From: Schistocephalus solidus
Lineage: Eukaryota; Platyhelminthes; Cestoda; Diphyllobothriidea; Diphyllobothriidae
Length of the DNA: 64,000 bases
Assembly (NCBI GenBank): GCA_017591395.1
Contig: WEDG01011889.1
Span: forward strand, 17,705-81,704
Direction: 5' to 3'
Part shown: one piece after another, positions 48,684-56,176 of the stretch
Layout of the letters: every line of letters begins with the position of its first letter
Position numbering within the stretch: the first letter of the stretch is position 1
The notes under the pieces: model-generated
Told to the model about the DNA's origin: nothing
The model's input: only the letters and a program-made list of their open reading frames with translations
Database searches by the model: none
Made by a program: the position numbers and the translations under genes

Positions 48684-51600
48684 GGCCATGAGATAGTAGT
48701 TCAAGTTAAGAAGGCGCTAGAAAACGTTAAGCTGCCACTCGACCTTGGCGGAAGTGCGAATTATAAGGTCTCCATTTACACTGCAAACAGTTACGTTGTG
48801 CCGAAAACCAAGCACTTAATTTAGGGATGAAGATTTAAAGTTTTTTAAGCATCGCCGACGCTTTAGGCCTCCTAAAGGGAGTTCTAACTTCGGCCCAGTA
48901 GTTTTGGGGGTCATTTTCCGCCAATCGTGCTGCCATTTTTTCGGAATAGGTTTAATAAATCGTATTTAAAGAACTCAGGTCAAGCTGTCTAAGCAGACGA
49001 CTGCAGAGCTCTTGCTTCGTGGTCAGTTGAATCTAACCAACCGTTCAGCTGTTTTGCAGGCTAAAAACCTCAATGGTGACCATTCACCACTGCCTCAACT
49101 AGAGTTTCAGAACGATACCAGGTTTCTACGTTCCGAAGCAATGGTGTTGAGTTGTCATAATTTAGGGACATAAAAGCACGTTGCATGAGAAATTTTGGGT
49201 GCGGGTGAGAGGTTGTTATTTTGTGCATACGAGGAGAACATCATGCTTTGGCTCTTAGGCGCACCGATCTGCTATCATTGATCTGGCTGCGAAACGTCGA
49301 ACCGACCAAGATGCGGTCAGTTTGCCAGTCGTACAATCATATGTTGAATATCACAACAGAAAATTGTTGTAGCGATGATGAAAACACATGTTGGTGACGA
49401 GAAACTTTTTATGGCCGGCGAAGTTAACCATCCTTTTATCATCGTCGAGCTAAGAGCTAAGCCCAAAACGGTAGGTGTTTGAAGAGTCACCTGTCTCAGT
49501 TTAGTTATTGCAGCCGCTGGTAGCAATCAGCAGACCACAGCAAGCGTGAGATGAATTCTGGTAGCCGCCAGATGTTTTTTATCCTGCTGGTCAGCAGGTG
49601 TTCGCACGCAGATAAAGTCGAAAGATAAGTTGGTAAGGCAACTCTTCGGTCGCGAGCAAGGCACTTTTCCCGGGTTCAGGAAGGGCAATCGTCATACCGT
49701 GTCTGCGAGCAGAATCGCGGTGAGCGCTGAGTTGGAAGTTTACCTCGTAAATTTTAATTTCCAGAGGCCCCACGCCAGTAATTCGGACCTCAGGAAGCGG
49801 CAGACATTCATGTTGCATTAGCGGAGGCTAGACTTTAGGTGCCAAAAGTCGACAAACTTCCGCACATCGCAGCATTCAGCGCCAATGTTATGTTCCTGAA
49901 TGAGTAGTCCAGTTCTCACAATAGTTGCCTGCAACACCGGGTAAGGATTTTGGAGCATATCTGGTGCTCAGACGCGATGGAATGGATCGCAAAACCGCTT
50001 TTGACATTAAAGTAAGTTTTTTTATAAATCTTGGCTGCAATTGATAACTAACAACCGCTCGGATTGCTTATTCGACGTTTTCTCCTCAGTGGAGCCTAAT
50101 TATAAAGTTGCAGGCACGCACAGCCCTTCCGCGCCTGACTGAGTCGGTAAAACGGGTGCTTATGTGACACTCAGTGCTACGGCATAACCAAATGTCGTCC
50201 GTTCCTAGCCAGATGGCGAAAAGGTTTTGGTCAGGCTTGAGCTAGGGATCTAAGCTCTATCTATATTGCATTGCATGAAGACAGACAGTGCACAAGTTCA
50301 ATGGTGAATACTCGTAGTTTTTTTTAGCGTTGCACGTTTATCTGACCAGTCTGGTGCTAATTTACGTTGATTGCGCACTCGTACGCATATACACACACAC
50401 AAACACACGCACGCATAGAGATAGAAAATTGACTGAAAAGGCGTCCTAAGTTTCACTTGGTTCTAGGGTCAAATTTTACGCGCATTAGTCAGTACGACGA
50501 AGTAAGCAAGCAAAGAGAGGCCTACTAATAAGATATAATCTGAGAGAAGGGCAAGGGAAGACAGTATTGTGCGCCTCAGAACATTTTTAAAAGCAGCACA
50601 CAAGCGCTGGAACAGATTTGAACTCACCAGAACATGGTTTCTGCGGCTCGGAACTGCCAGCTGTGACAGGGGCAAACAAATGGAGTAGAAGTGTGTGGGT
50701 GGGTGAGTCATAAGCAATTCAGGATATGGATTTCAGCTCGAAGAGCATGGGCTACATGCGGCTCACTTTGAGCCGAATGCGCTGCATATACCGCTTCACT
50801 GCACTAGGAATGGGGGCCGTGCGTAAGCTTCATGTTCAAAAGGTATTTCCAGTTACAACAGACGGCCGATCCCTAAGTCGAGCGGGACCACATGAAGGTC
50901 ATGAAGCGGGAAACCATGGCTGCTAGATACGCCACGAGGGTTAGTAAGGGTTGCACCCGCATCGTGGAGGTTGTCGAACTGCATCAGTAACAAGCAGATC
51001 GAAAGCATTGTCGGGGTCATCATACTGACAATCTAATCAACAACTTCAACAGTGTTCGCCCAAGTTCTGCCCCCTAGCTTCTAAGCCAGGATTTCAGTTA
51101 ACAGCGAAAATGACTGTGGTAGATGGGTACTCACCGATCGTTTACGGGACTCGTTCTTTTGTGCCTTGGGGTTAATTCTAAAACCCTGCCAGCCGTAGCA
51201 GCTAGTGATATAAGTAGAATGATATCACCGGCAAAGAAAAGGGAGACAAAACCACAAACGCGTGGCGCAGTGGGTTAGAGCGTTGGACTGCTAACCAACA
51301 GGTTGCGAGTTCAAGCCTCGGGTGCAGCAACACCTGGGGTTGGGTATGGTTGGATGATGACGGCAAATAAGCCAAAAATTTTCATTCCAGTGTCCCTTGT
51401 CTTTGTCGGTAAGATCATTCTAAAAATGACTGTCTCGCTCTCGATTATAACGAGTAAAAAGGAGTAAAGTTGTCGCAGCAACGGGAGCTACAAGGCATTC
51501 TGCACTTGATAAAATAGCGGTGTTTTCCGCCCGAGGGTGTTGGGGAGGTTTAGGTTTACTATTCAACACAGAAGGCAAGAGGTGATGCGCTAGACTTTGT

Positions 51601-52513
51601 AAAAGCTCTCAAAGCGTAGCCAATAATTTTCCATTTCCATTCAATTAGACGGTTTATACCCTGATTCTGGGGACCACCGATTATTTTACCAACTGAAACT
51701 GGGTTTTGTGCTAAATAAATGACACGGCCTTATGACAACACGAGTAAATTTTTGTGACATGAGAGGTCTCGCGTTAACTTTTACGTGGAAAATAACGAAA
51801 TGTATGTTTGATTGTGTGTGTGTGTGTGTGTTTCACCAGTATCCTCAAGTTGTGTAAAGAATTTTGGCCGATAACGTTGTTGGGTTCAAAAATAAGAACC
51901 ACTGTATATTTAAACCTTCACCGATACTGAACATAAAATTAAGGCCAGCTCATGTGCATGATGTGACTGTGCATTCACCTGTTTTTAAAAGTTTTTCTCT
52001 TCAAGGGAAGATTTGGAGAGGTGGCTATGACAGTAGGAAGACTGTGAGATCCATTTAACCTTGAGGACTTGCGAAGTAGTCCACGCGACCAAGACTCCGT
52101 TTTTGGTGGTTCCTGTATAATAACTGGGCCCTGTTTGGAGGACAAGGCAGGACTCTGCACAAGTCTCTGCCAGGCTTCACAGCGCATTGAATCAGGTATT
52201 CCCTTTCGGCAGCGCTCGCGTAACTTCTCTTTGCCTGTTGTTGTCCAGTAGTCCCAGTTTTTGCACATGCTCATCCACTTTTTTTCACGGTTTCTTATTA
52301 CGTCAATCGGCGTGACATAGGCCCTACAGGAAGAGAGGGGTTCAAGTTTAACAGACGGGCAAGTGCATACTTTGAGGGATCCGTGTACTGTTGGCCACCA
52401 ATAAAGCCGTAGCGATCTACGGGAGGATCCAGTGCTGGATCCTCCAAATCCTCGACTTCGTCCACAGCCATCGGCGCGAAATCCTCCTCAGGTTGATGGA
52501 TTTCATCGTTCAT
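34422..52513 (-). CDS. TBC1D10-like Rab GTPase-activating protein, 4 exons joined, 3' end missing
   Basis: Join of 52513-52371, 52323-51979, 44735-43761 and 34602-34422. All three junctions are GT-AG and keep one frame, giving 548 residues with no stop. Family knowledge: TBC1D10/EPI64 proteins accelerate GTP hydrolysis on Rabs such as Rab27 and Rab35 in membrane traffic. Seen: acidic N-terminus (1-32), signature DRYGFIGG (33-40), VIRNREKKW (56-64), RCRKGIP...AW at TBC start (86-99), a low-complexity stretch (about 104-447), then IQKDIHRQFPFHELF (467-481) with arginine finger R473, and YCQGQAP (508-514) with glutamine finger Q510. The order and spacing of conserved blocks match TBC1D10 except for the insertion. 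The C-terminal half of the TBC domain is absent from the ORFs left of 34.4 kb. Introns 2 and 3 hold LINE, SINE and foldback repeats. Substrate Rab is unknown. The start is the first ATG before the acidic region, 12 nt after a possible acceptor. Confidence 0.9.
35121..35166. repeat. Foldback element, single end
   Basis: AATACAGGTGGCTTTGCGCC then AAATGCCAGG is nearly identical to the left end of copy 2. No core or partner end follows. Confidence 0.5.
35330..35755 (+). repeat. Family A copy, long form with extra internal sequence
   Basis: GCGCGGTAGATGCGCTGGAC, CAACACGGGGGCC, GGCAGGCGTTATCC, GCCGAACATGGGGGGTTAGG, then about 80 bp not seen in the 27.2-kb copy, then CGCCTCCGGTCTTCTTGACA, GTGCGGTAGATGCAGTGCAA, CGCACAAGTCACTGTCCCTG and GGCATACGGTGGACATCG. 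Lies in intron 3 of the TBC1D10-like gene. Confidence 0.7.
36411..36512. repeat. Foldback element, left end plus core only
   Basis: GGAATCCTCCTCCGCAGTAT, TGCAGGTGGCCTAGCACAAA, ATTACAGGGTGTGTAGAGGT, then TGCCCTAAAGCTAACGCTTA and ACCCCTAAACC. No right end is seen before unrelated sequence begins. Confidence 0.5.
36707..36727. repeat. (ATT)n microsatellite
   Basis: Seven ATT units, giving a poly-Asn artefact on the minus strand. Confidence 0.9.
37630..37950. repeat. Foldback element, copy 3 (long telomere-like core)
   Basis: Left end GGGAATAGAAACGCCCCATT, AAATAGGTGGCCCTGCGATA; right end CTCGGAATTGCGCGCAAAGT, AACATGCACCGCGGGCTGTT, CCC. The core 37735-37885 holds AACCCCAGCCTTACCCTAAA, GGACCCTAACCCTGCCTATG, ACCTTAACTCTAACCTTGCA and CTTAGCCCTACCCCTCATCT: strongly CCCTAA-like on the plus strand. 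Lies in intron 3 of the TBC1D10-like gene. Confidence 0.65.
39245..39390. repeat. Imperfect inverted repeat (~45-bp arms) upstream of the intronic LINE
   Basis: Left arm GCGTTTAATGCCGAAAATCG then ATCAGAATTTTAAATGATTG and GCCGAA (39247-39292); right arm, reverse-complemented, CGTTTAATGCTAAAAACGAT, CAGAATTTTAACTGACTGGC, CGAG (39342-39385). About 49 bp of loop. Weaker similarity continues outward. It could be a MITE or a foldback end. Confidence 0.6.
39690..42000 (+). pseudogene. CR1/Rex-like LINE ORF2 (endonuclease and RT), inactivated
   Basis: Continuous homology across several frames: IPGFLSTKSRSISDK then TAG, EVICFQETWLNSDID (39870), RGGGVAILV (39990), LCGDFN (40270), DHVLTNQSKFFLVKN (40370), a SNH in place of the catalytic SDH (40430), RT start (ADFAAGPDDVSPF-like, 41090), QFAYKARRSTLDAVA (41280), FIDYSSAFNTIP (41380), then the palm box at 41632-41643 where the tyrosine codon of YADD is a TAA stop, and SSFRYLGVNLTSHLSFSQHI (41830). 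It ends in an A-rich AAAATAAAATAAAAAA stretch. Inserted in antisense to the TBC1D10-like gene within its intron 3. Many stops and shifts make it a clear fossil. Clade assignment (CR1 versus Rex1) is by eye. Confidence 0.85.
42318..42560 (-). repeat. Family A copy (minus)
   Basis: Plus-strand CTTATGCAGCATCTACCGCA, CTCTCCACTTCCCCACCCAC, CTGGGCGCAGTGCTAAGACA and AGGAGGACTGAAGGCGAGAT are the reversed core; ACGCGTGCCACACACG (42547) follows as the reversed GTGTGGCACGCGT block also seen at 4.7, 13.4 and 28.2 kb. Confidence 0.6.
43330..43530 (+). repeat. Family A copy
   Basis: CCCCGCCTCCGGTTTTATTG, ACTCTGCGTTTATCCCGGGC, GCAGTAGACGCTGCGCAAGT, CCACTATCACTATACATTAA and GGGCACACGGCAGGCGTCGC. It ends about 230 bp from exon 3 of the TBC1D10-like gene. 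Confidence 0.6.
43761..44735 (-). CDS. TBC1D10-like gene, coding exon 3 (low-complexity insertion plus Arg finger)
   Basis: 975 nt, residues 163-488. The acceptor TTCCACTCCTTTTAG|G supplies the third base of Arg163. The first ~285 residues are low complexity: Asn/Ser/Gln-rich, a Gly run, acidic DDDPEEEELDG, basic stretches SSRKRRQREK and HERRRRRRLW that could be nuclear-localisation-like or phosphoregulated patches, then long Ser/Thr/Pro stretches. Only the last ~40 residues return to TBC homology: ALYEHYVAMPGDP, then IQKDIHRQFPFHELF with the catalytic IxxDxxR arginine (R473), ending CDRNSHG at donor CACGG|GTAGGC. Vertebrate TBC1D10 has only about 16 residues between AWQ.L and the ALYE-like segment, so the rest of this exon is a lineage-specific insertion. 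The opposite-strand ORFs here are shadows. Confidence 0.9.
47197..48250 (-). pseudogene. RTE-like reverse transcriptase remnant in intron 2
   Basis: Minus-strand translation in mixed frames: FRAGRGYADQILVLRCILGF (about 48195-48135), FFDFINAFASVHRETV (the D...AFDSVHR palm region, about 48095-48045), LTKIIAMLLAQYHFTTARVL (about 48030-47970), LSPILFNHTIDWIFGRALCG (about 47910-47850), then after a gap CERKVEVLDYLCLTTTLRMM and YTDLFLKETVRGCCE (47397-47310), the thumb/C-terminal part. The YADD region is not intact. The order matches flatworm RTE-like ORF2 and several stops occur, so it is a pseudogene. It runs in the sense direction of the host gene. Confidence 0.75.
48628..48681. repeat. (GA)n microsatellite
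   Basis: About 54 bases of GA with an interruption or two near the left end, in intron 2 of the TBC1D10-like gene. Confidence 0.9.
51262..51412 (+). repeat. tRNA-derived SINE, best copy
   Basis: The head looks like a tRNA: A box GTGGCGCAGTGGGTTAGAGC (51262-51281), an anticodon-arm-like GTTGGACTGCTAACCAAC, and a B box GAGTTCAAGCC near 51308. The tRNA-unrelated body follows, with GGGGTTGGGTATGG, TGATGACGGCAAATAAGCC and CCCTTGTCTTTGTCGGTAA, shared with the other copies listed here. RNA polymerase III transcription is expected for this class. It lies in intron 2 of the TBC1D10-like gene, antisense. Confidence 0.75.
51812..51831. repeat. (GT)n microsatellite
   Basis: About ten GT units, 150 bp downstream (gene sense) of the exon 2 donor. 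Confidence 0.9.
51979..52323 (-). CDS. TBC1D10-like gene, coding exon 2
   Basis: 345 nt encoding residues 49-162 plus two bases of Arg163. Its first half holds VIRNREKKWMSMCKNWDYW, then RERCRKGIPDSMRCEAWQRL, the first conserved motif of a TBC domain (small residue-R-x-x-x-W at the end of the first helix). After AWQRL the homology stops and a Ser/Pro/Lys-rich linker begins. The donor is AACAG|GTGAAT, a near-perfect consensus, right at the end of the open frame. Phase (2 nt) matches exon 3. Confidence 0.88.
52324..52370 (-). other. 47-bp intron 1 of the TBC1D10-like gene
   Basis: Starts GTATGC and ends TTCCTGTAG with a pyrimidine-rich stretch before the acceptor. Removing it joins DPSK to AYVTPIDVIRNREKKW, which matches the continuous TBC1D10 family alignment; leaving it in produces a frameshift and stop. 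It is among the smallest sizes normally spliced in metazoans, and lies next to introns of 7.2 and 9.2 kb in the same gene. Confidence 0.85.
52371..52513 (-). CDS. TBC1D10-like gene, coding exon 1
   Basis: 143 nt encoding residues 1-47 and two bases of Lys48. It starts MNDEIHQPEE, is strongly acidic, and ends with the TBC1D10 signature DRYGFIGGQQYTDPS. The donor is AAA|GTATGC. Reading on past this donor gives a short out-of-frame tail ending in a stop, so the frame depends on removing the 47-bp intron that follows. In vertebrate TBC1D10A/B/C the same DR(Y/F)GF block sits just before the TBC domain, which fixes the identity. No signal peptide or membrane segment is seen, as expected for a cytosolic regulator. 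Confidence 0.87.
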
Positions 52514-52560
52514 GTTGCGCTTAAGCTAAAAAACATATACAGAGTTGTATATATAACCGA
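52514..52560 (-). promoter_or_regulatory. Possible splice or trans-splice acceptor and TATA-like site upstream of the TBC1D10-like start
   Basis: On the minus strand a TATGTTTTTTAG pyrimidine tract and AG end 12 nt before the ATG, and an alternating TATATATA lies 34-41 nt before it. Either the AG is the acceptor of a 5' UTR intron or, as flatworms use spliced-leader trans-splicing, a trans-splice site; or the TATATATA acts as a promoter with a very short leader. The sequence alone does not decide. Confidence 0.35.
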
Positions 52561-52599
52561 GAAAGGAGGGGAAAGTGGAAGGACAAACAAACGATAAAC

Positions 52600-54440
52600 A
52601 AAGTGCCAATTCGGGGAAACCCTCACGCCCAGGCACAAGTGACTGAGGAGCCGACATCCAGCGAAAGGTTAGACAGGATGTCAGCAAGGGTAAAAAGGCT
52701 GCGCTTCTATCAGGCAGTAGTACGGCGAAGTCTACAGGCAAATGCAACCACAGGGGTAGCAACTGACCAAAAATTAGCAGAGGGAACATGCCGATGCAGT
52801 TATGAGAAGGTTCGTAGTTTGAAAAAGTTCGGCTATGATCAAAATATCCTCTAGAATGAAGATGTGGCGCATTAAAAACCGCAATCTCCAGCCATTGTGA
52901 TGTAGTAAAAGTTATGTTGCCTCAGGCGAGAGCTTCGCAGTAGTAAACAACTAAAAAAACGATGTCATTCATTGTGATCAAAAATTACGTATAACTAGAA
53001 GGAAAAAACCCAAGGTCTCGGACAGGCAGGTTTACTTTCTCTAGGAAAGTTTCGCTCTCTCGGCTCGTGTTTCACCTGATTTTCCCGATTGCTTGTCATA
53101 CATAAATGTATATTTTCACAGAGTAGGTTAAGGTAAAGGAGGACTTACAAAATACGAAGATTTTTGTAAGGCAAATGTGACCCCAGCTATACATGGCTCT
53201 GGCGCAGGTGTCCTGATGACTGTGAATTGCTATCATGTTAGACTTTTGGTAAAAATTGACCATATGGAAATGAGTATTAACGCAATGGTTTAATCAGTTC
53301 GTAAATTCATAATGAAATTCATGAGAGAAAATTATTCGCTCCTTGGACAACATATGGAATGAACCCTTAATGACCAAGGAATTAAAAATTTACTCACTCG
53401 ATCAGCGTCATCGACTAAAACTATCAAGCATAGCGGGAAACATGTGGAACAGTAAAAACATGTTAGATAACCAATTGCAATATAGAAGTTTAAAAATGCA
53501 GAGTATTGAGGATATTAACTCTCTATTTGTTTTTTAATTCATTAAGATCACACATTAAAGACGATCTGCATAAAGACCGTTCTCAACAGGGAAGTGGTGA
53601 GGATTTGCCGTTTGTTATTTTCGTTTGAGGTCTTGCACTCTCCCATAATTCCCATGCTGGGGTCCTCGAGGTCTTCGCTGCTTAATTATTTACACACCTT
53701 GGTGATACCGTGAGTGTTCGCATCAGCGGGATTTGGCGGCCGTCGTCCATGAGGTGTATGAACGTTCTCCCTTGGTTCGAACCGCAATGGACCGACGATG
53801 ATCTGGGCATATATATCCGCCTTTGAAATCCCTCAACGGACTCTGCAATCAGCAAGGGAGCATCTGGCTGATTCATGTAACCTCCGCAATGCCGCCCCGT
53901 TGGACCCCTCCCCCCCCCCGCCCAAGGGCGACAGTTATTTTCTCCTAAATATCACCAGGAGTTTTTATTACTGTCTGCTCTTTTTCAACTATGTTGGCCT
54001 CGCCAAAATATCGAGGTACTATTTTTTGATACCACAACTCGCATGTACAAATAGGGAATTCAAAGGTGACTCACCTACATCTCCCTCAAAAATACTTATG
54101 CTGATACTGATACTGAAAAAGACTAAAAGAGCAAAAGCAAAAGGAACTGCCAGCGCAGACGAAGGTGTTTTATAAGAAGTAAGCTGATGAAATCAACGGA
54201 AGGAAGCACTGAGAAGTCTGAAAACTATTGGCAAATAAGGTACTTATCTTATTAAAGACCCATTTTCTCTGTTTCAAGCCATATTTAAAGGAAAAATTTG
54301 AAAACTATGGGAGAAACTCGTACCCATCTTCGACCATGTTATTAAGGAGGCTAACAAAACAGAAAAAGTAAAGACGTCATTTTGACAAAGTGATTCTATG
54401 CAAATGTAGCCTATTGGTGTCGCTTACCATTTCTTATAGT
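52600..54440. other. Region upstream of the TBC1D10-like start, no gene identified
   Basis: Should contain the promoter of the minus-strand gene. No second gene is recognisable; the 83-residue frame at 52603-52854 and the 125-residue frame at 53798-54175 look like chance, the latter passing through a C-run near 53.91 kb. Confidence 0.45.
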
Positions 54441-54449
54441 TCACCACCT

Positions 54450-55820
54450 TCAACTTTATAGTTGCGGAATCTAAACACGCAGTGTACATAGACTTCAAGA
54501 AGGCCTTTGATAGCGTGCCTCACCAACGTCTCCTATACAAACTCAACCGTATTGGGGTAAGGGGCAAGCTTTTGAAGTGGATCGAAAACTTCTTGATTGG
54601 GCGATCTCAGATTGTCCGTCTTGGCGATCAACAATCGGCGGAGGTGGCGGTTGAGAGTGGGGTTCCTCAGGGCTCCGTCCTGGGCCCTATCCTCTTCCTT
54701 ATATACATTGATGATTGCGTAAGTGGCTTGGACTGTGACACCGCCATGTTTGCTGACGATATAAAGCTTTGGAAGGTCATCCACAACGCAGATGATGAAG
54801 AAATCTACAGGCGAACTTGCATCGACTCGAGGAATGGTCGCACAACTGGCTCCTACCATTCAATGCTACCAAGTGCAATATACTGCGATTTGGCAGAACC
54901 AGCTCAGGGCACCAGAGAATTTACTATCTGGACGACACACCGCTACCAGAGGTAGAGGCTCAGAAAGATCTAGGAGTATGGATCACGCCCACACTGAAGC
55001 CATCGTTCCATTGCTCAAAAGTAGCAAAATCTGCCATGTCAAGCTTGTATCTAATTAAGCGAGCGTTTGCAAAGTTCGACAAAGAGTGCTTTAATAAGGT
55101 CTTCGGGATGTTCGTGCGACCAAAATTGGAATTTGCCATACAAGCCTGGAGACCGTGGTCTGTAAAGACCACAACACCCTTGAGAAGGTCCAAAGACGTG
55201 CAACCAAGCTTGTTCAAGGTCAAAGCTGCCTGCCTTACGAGACACGATTGTCTAATCTTGATCTGTTTCCTCTGGACTATAGCCAGCTACGCGGCGACTT
55301 AATACAAGCCTTTCGAATGCTGCGGCTTCAGGATTGTTGCCTTGCATCTGGCGACTTCTTTGAGCTGGCCACTACCACTACTTTGCGAGGGCATCCCATT
55401 AAACTACGAGTGACAGGTGCAAGACTCGACACAAGAAGGTTCTTCTTCTCCAACAGAGTGATTAAGGCCTGGAATGCTCTGCCGGCCGACATAATCATGT
55501 CCCCATCCGTTGACACTTTAAGCGGAAGTTTGACCAGTACAGCCATAAGTACCACCACGACATCCGAACCTAACACATTACCTGAAACATATTCCCACCC
55601 AAAATTTTAGCGTCATATAACATACTACTCCCTATTTCTGAGTAACATTATTTTATAATTGTTTGTCCGATGCCCTGCAGTGTGTCCGGGAGATAACCCT
55701 TTGTCCAACGTCCATTATATGTCAGCCTTTTTAATTTACAGTGTCACTGACATCAATAGGGAGCTCAAAGGCTTCGCCTATATTTCCCTTAATAAAACTG
55801 AACTGAACTGAAAAATTTAA
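54450..55820 (+). mobile_element. 5'-truncated jockey/CR1-like LINE copy, three frame disruptions
   Basis: ORF2 from mid-RT to the C-terminus. It begins YIDFKKAFDSVPHQRLLYKL (54484), has SGVPQGSVLGPILFLIYIDD (54656-54715), the catalytic FADD at 54749-54760, then a one-base frame change near 54805 into LHRLEEWSHNWLLPFNATKC (54815), KDLGVWITPTLKPSFHCSKV, FVRPKLEFAIQAWRPWS, a second change near 55160 into LEKVQRRATKLVQGQ, GHPIKLRVTGARLDTRRFFF and SNRVIKAWNALPADI, and a third near 55515. The 3' UTR ends in tandem ACTGA/TGAAC units (55797-55813), typical of CR1-type short-repeat tails. Apart from the three shifts there are no stops in the domain, so this is the youngest LINE copy in the window. 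Its 5' truncation is the usual result of incomplete reverse transcription. Confidence 0.88.
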
Positions 55821-55861
55821 GTGCCAAAATCTGTTATTAGCAGTAAAAATTATCTATTTAT

Positions 55862-56176
55862 TTAAGTGAACTTTATTTTTTTCTCACAACGAGCACTGAG
55901 TCCCATATCTTGCAGTAATTTTTTAATATCTTTGATAAAAACTCCGATAGGAAGTAGATTTTGCACGTTAACAGCAAACAAATACAGTTTCACAATATTA
56001 ACTTTTCGTTTACTTGTTTCTGAGGTAAGCTTTAATCTGGTGCTAGCCACATATCTATCTATTTCCTGCAGCCTCGGTTCCATATAACTCTTTATATGTG
56101 CGCGTTCTCCCTCAATCCAGTGAACGCTCTCATTTTCTAACATATCTAAGATGCCATTATCGCTGAAAAGATGCAT
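55862..56176 (-). CDS. Uncharacterised 104-residue open frame
   Basis: Begins MHLFSDNGILDMLENESVHW and ends LSARCEKKIKFT. It is rich in charged residues with alternating hydrophobics, could form helices (GERAHIKSYMEPRLQEIDRY), and lacks the low-complexity look of neighbouring chance frames. An in-frame stop lies three codons before the ATG. No domain recognised. It begins 350 bp to the right of the LINE tail at 55.82 kb and may be part of an unrecognised mobile element rather than a host gene. Confidence 0.22.
   Translation of the reverse strand: MHLFSDNGILDMLENESVHWIEGERAHIKSYMEPRLQEIDRYVASTRLKLTSETSKRKVNIVKLYLFAVNVQNLLPIGVFIKDIKKLLQDMGLSARCEKKIKFT

Larger units (their letters stand above)
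44736..51978 (-). other. Intron 2 of the TBC1D10-like gene (7243 bp)
   Basis: Bounded by donor GTGAAT at 51978 and acceptor CTCCTTTTAG at 44736. It contains a tRNA-derived SINE (51262-51412), an RTE-like reverse transcriptase remnant in the same orientation as the gene (47197-48250), a (GA)n tract near 48.65 kb and short CA/GT repeats. The reading frames at 45809-46180 (+) and elsewhere inside it have no recognisable domain. Between 48.5 and 51.2 kb I see nothing that can be named. Confidence 0.8.

Noticed and set aside
50930..51240. Minus-strand FAGDIILL, resembling an RT FADD box
   Set aside because: No supporting RT motifs around it in any frame; likely coincidence.
53798..54175. 125-residue plus-strand open frame upstream of the LINE
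   Set aside because: Reads through a C-run and hydrophobic AT-rich sequence; no homology and no splice evidence.
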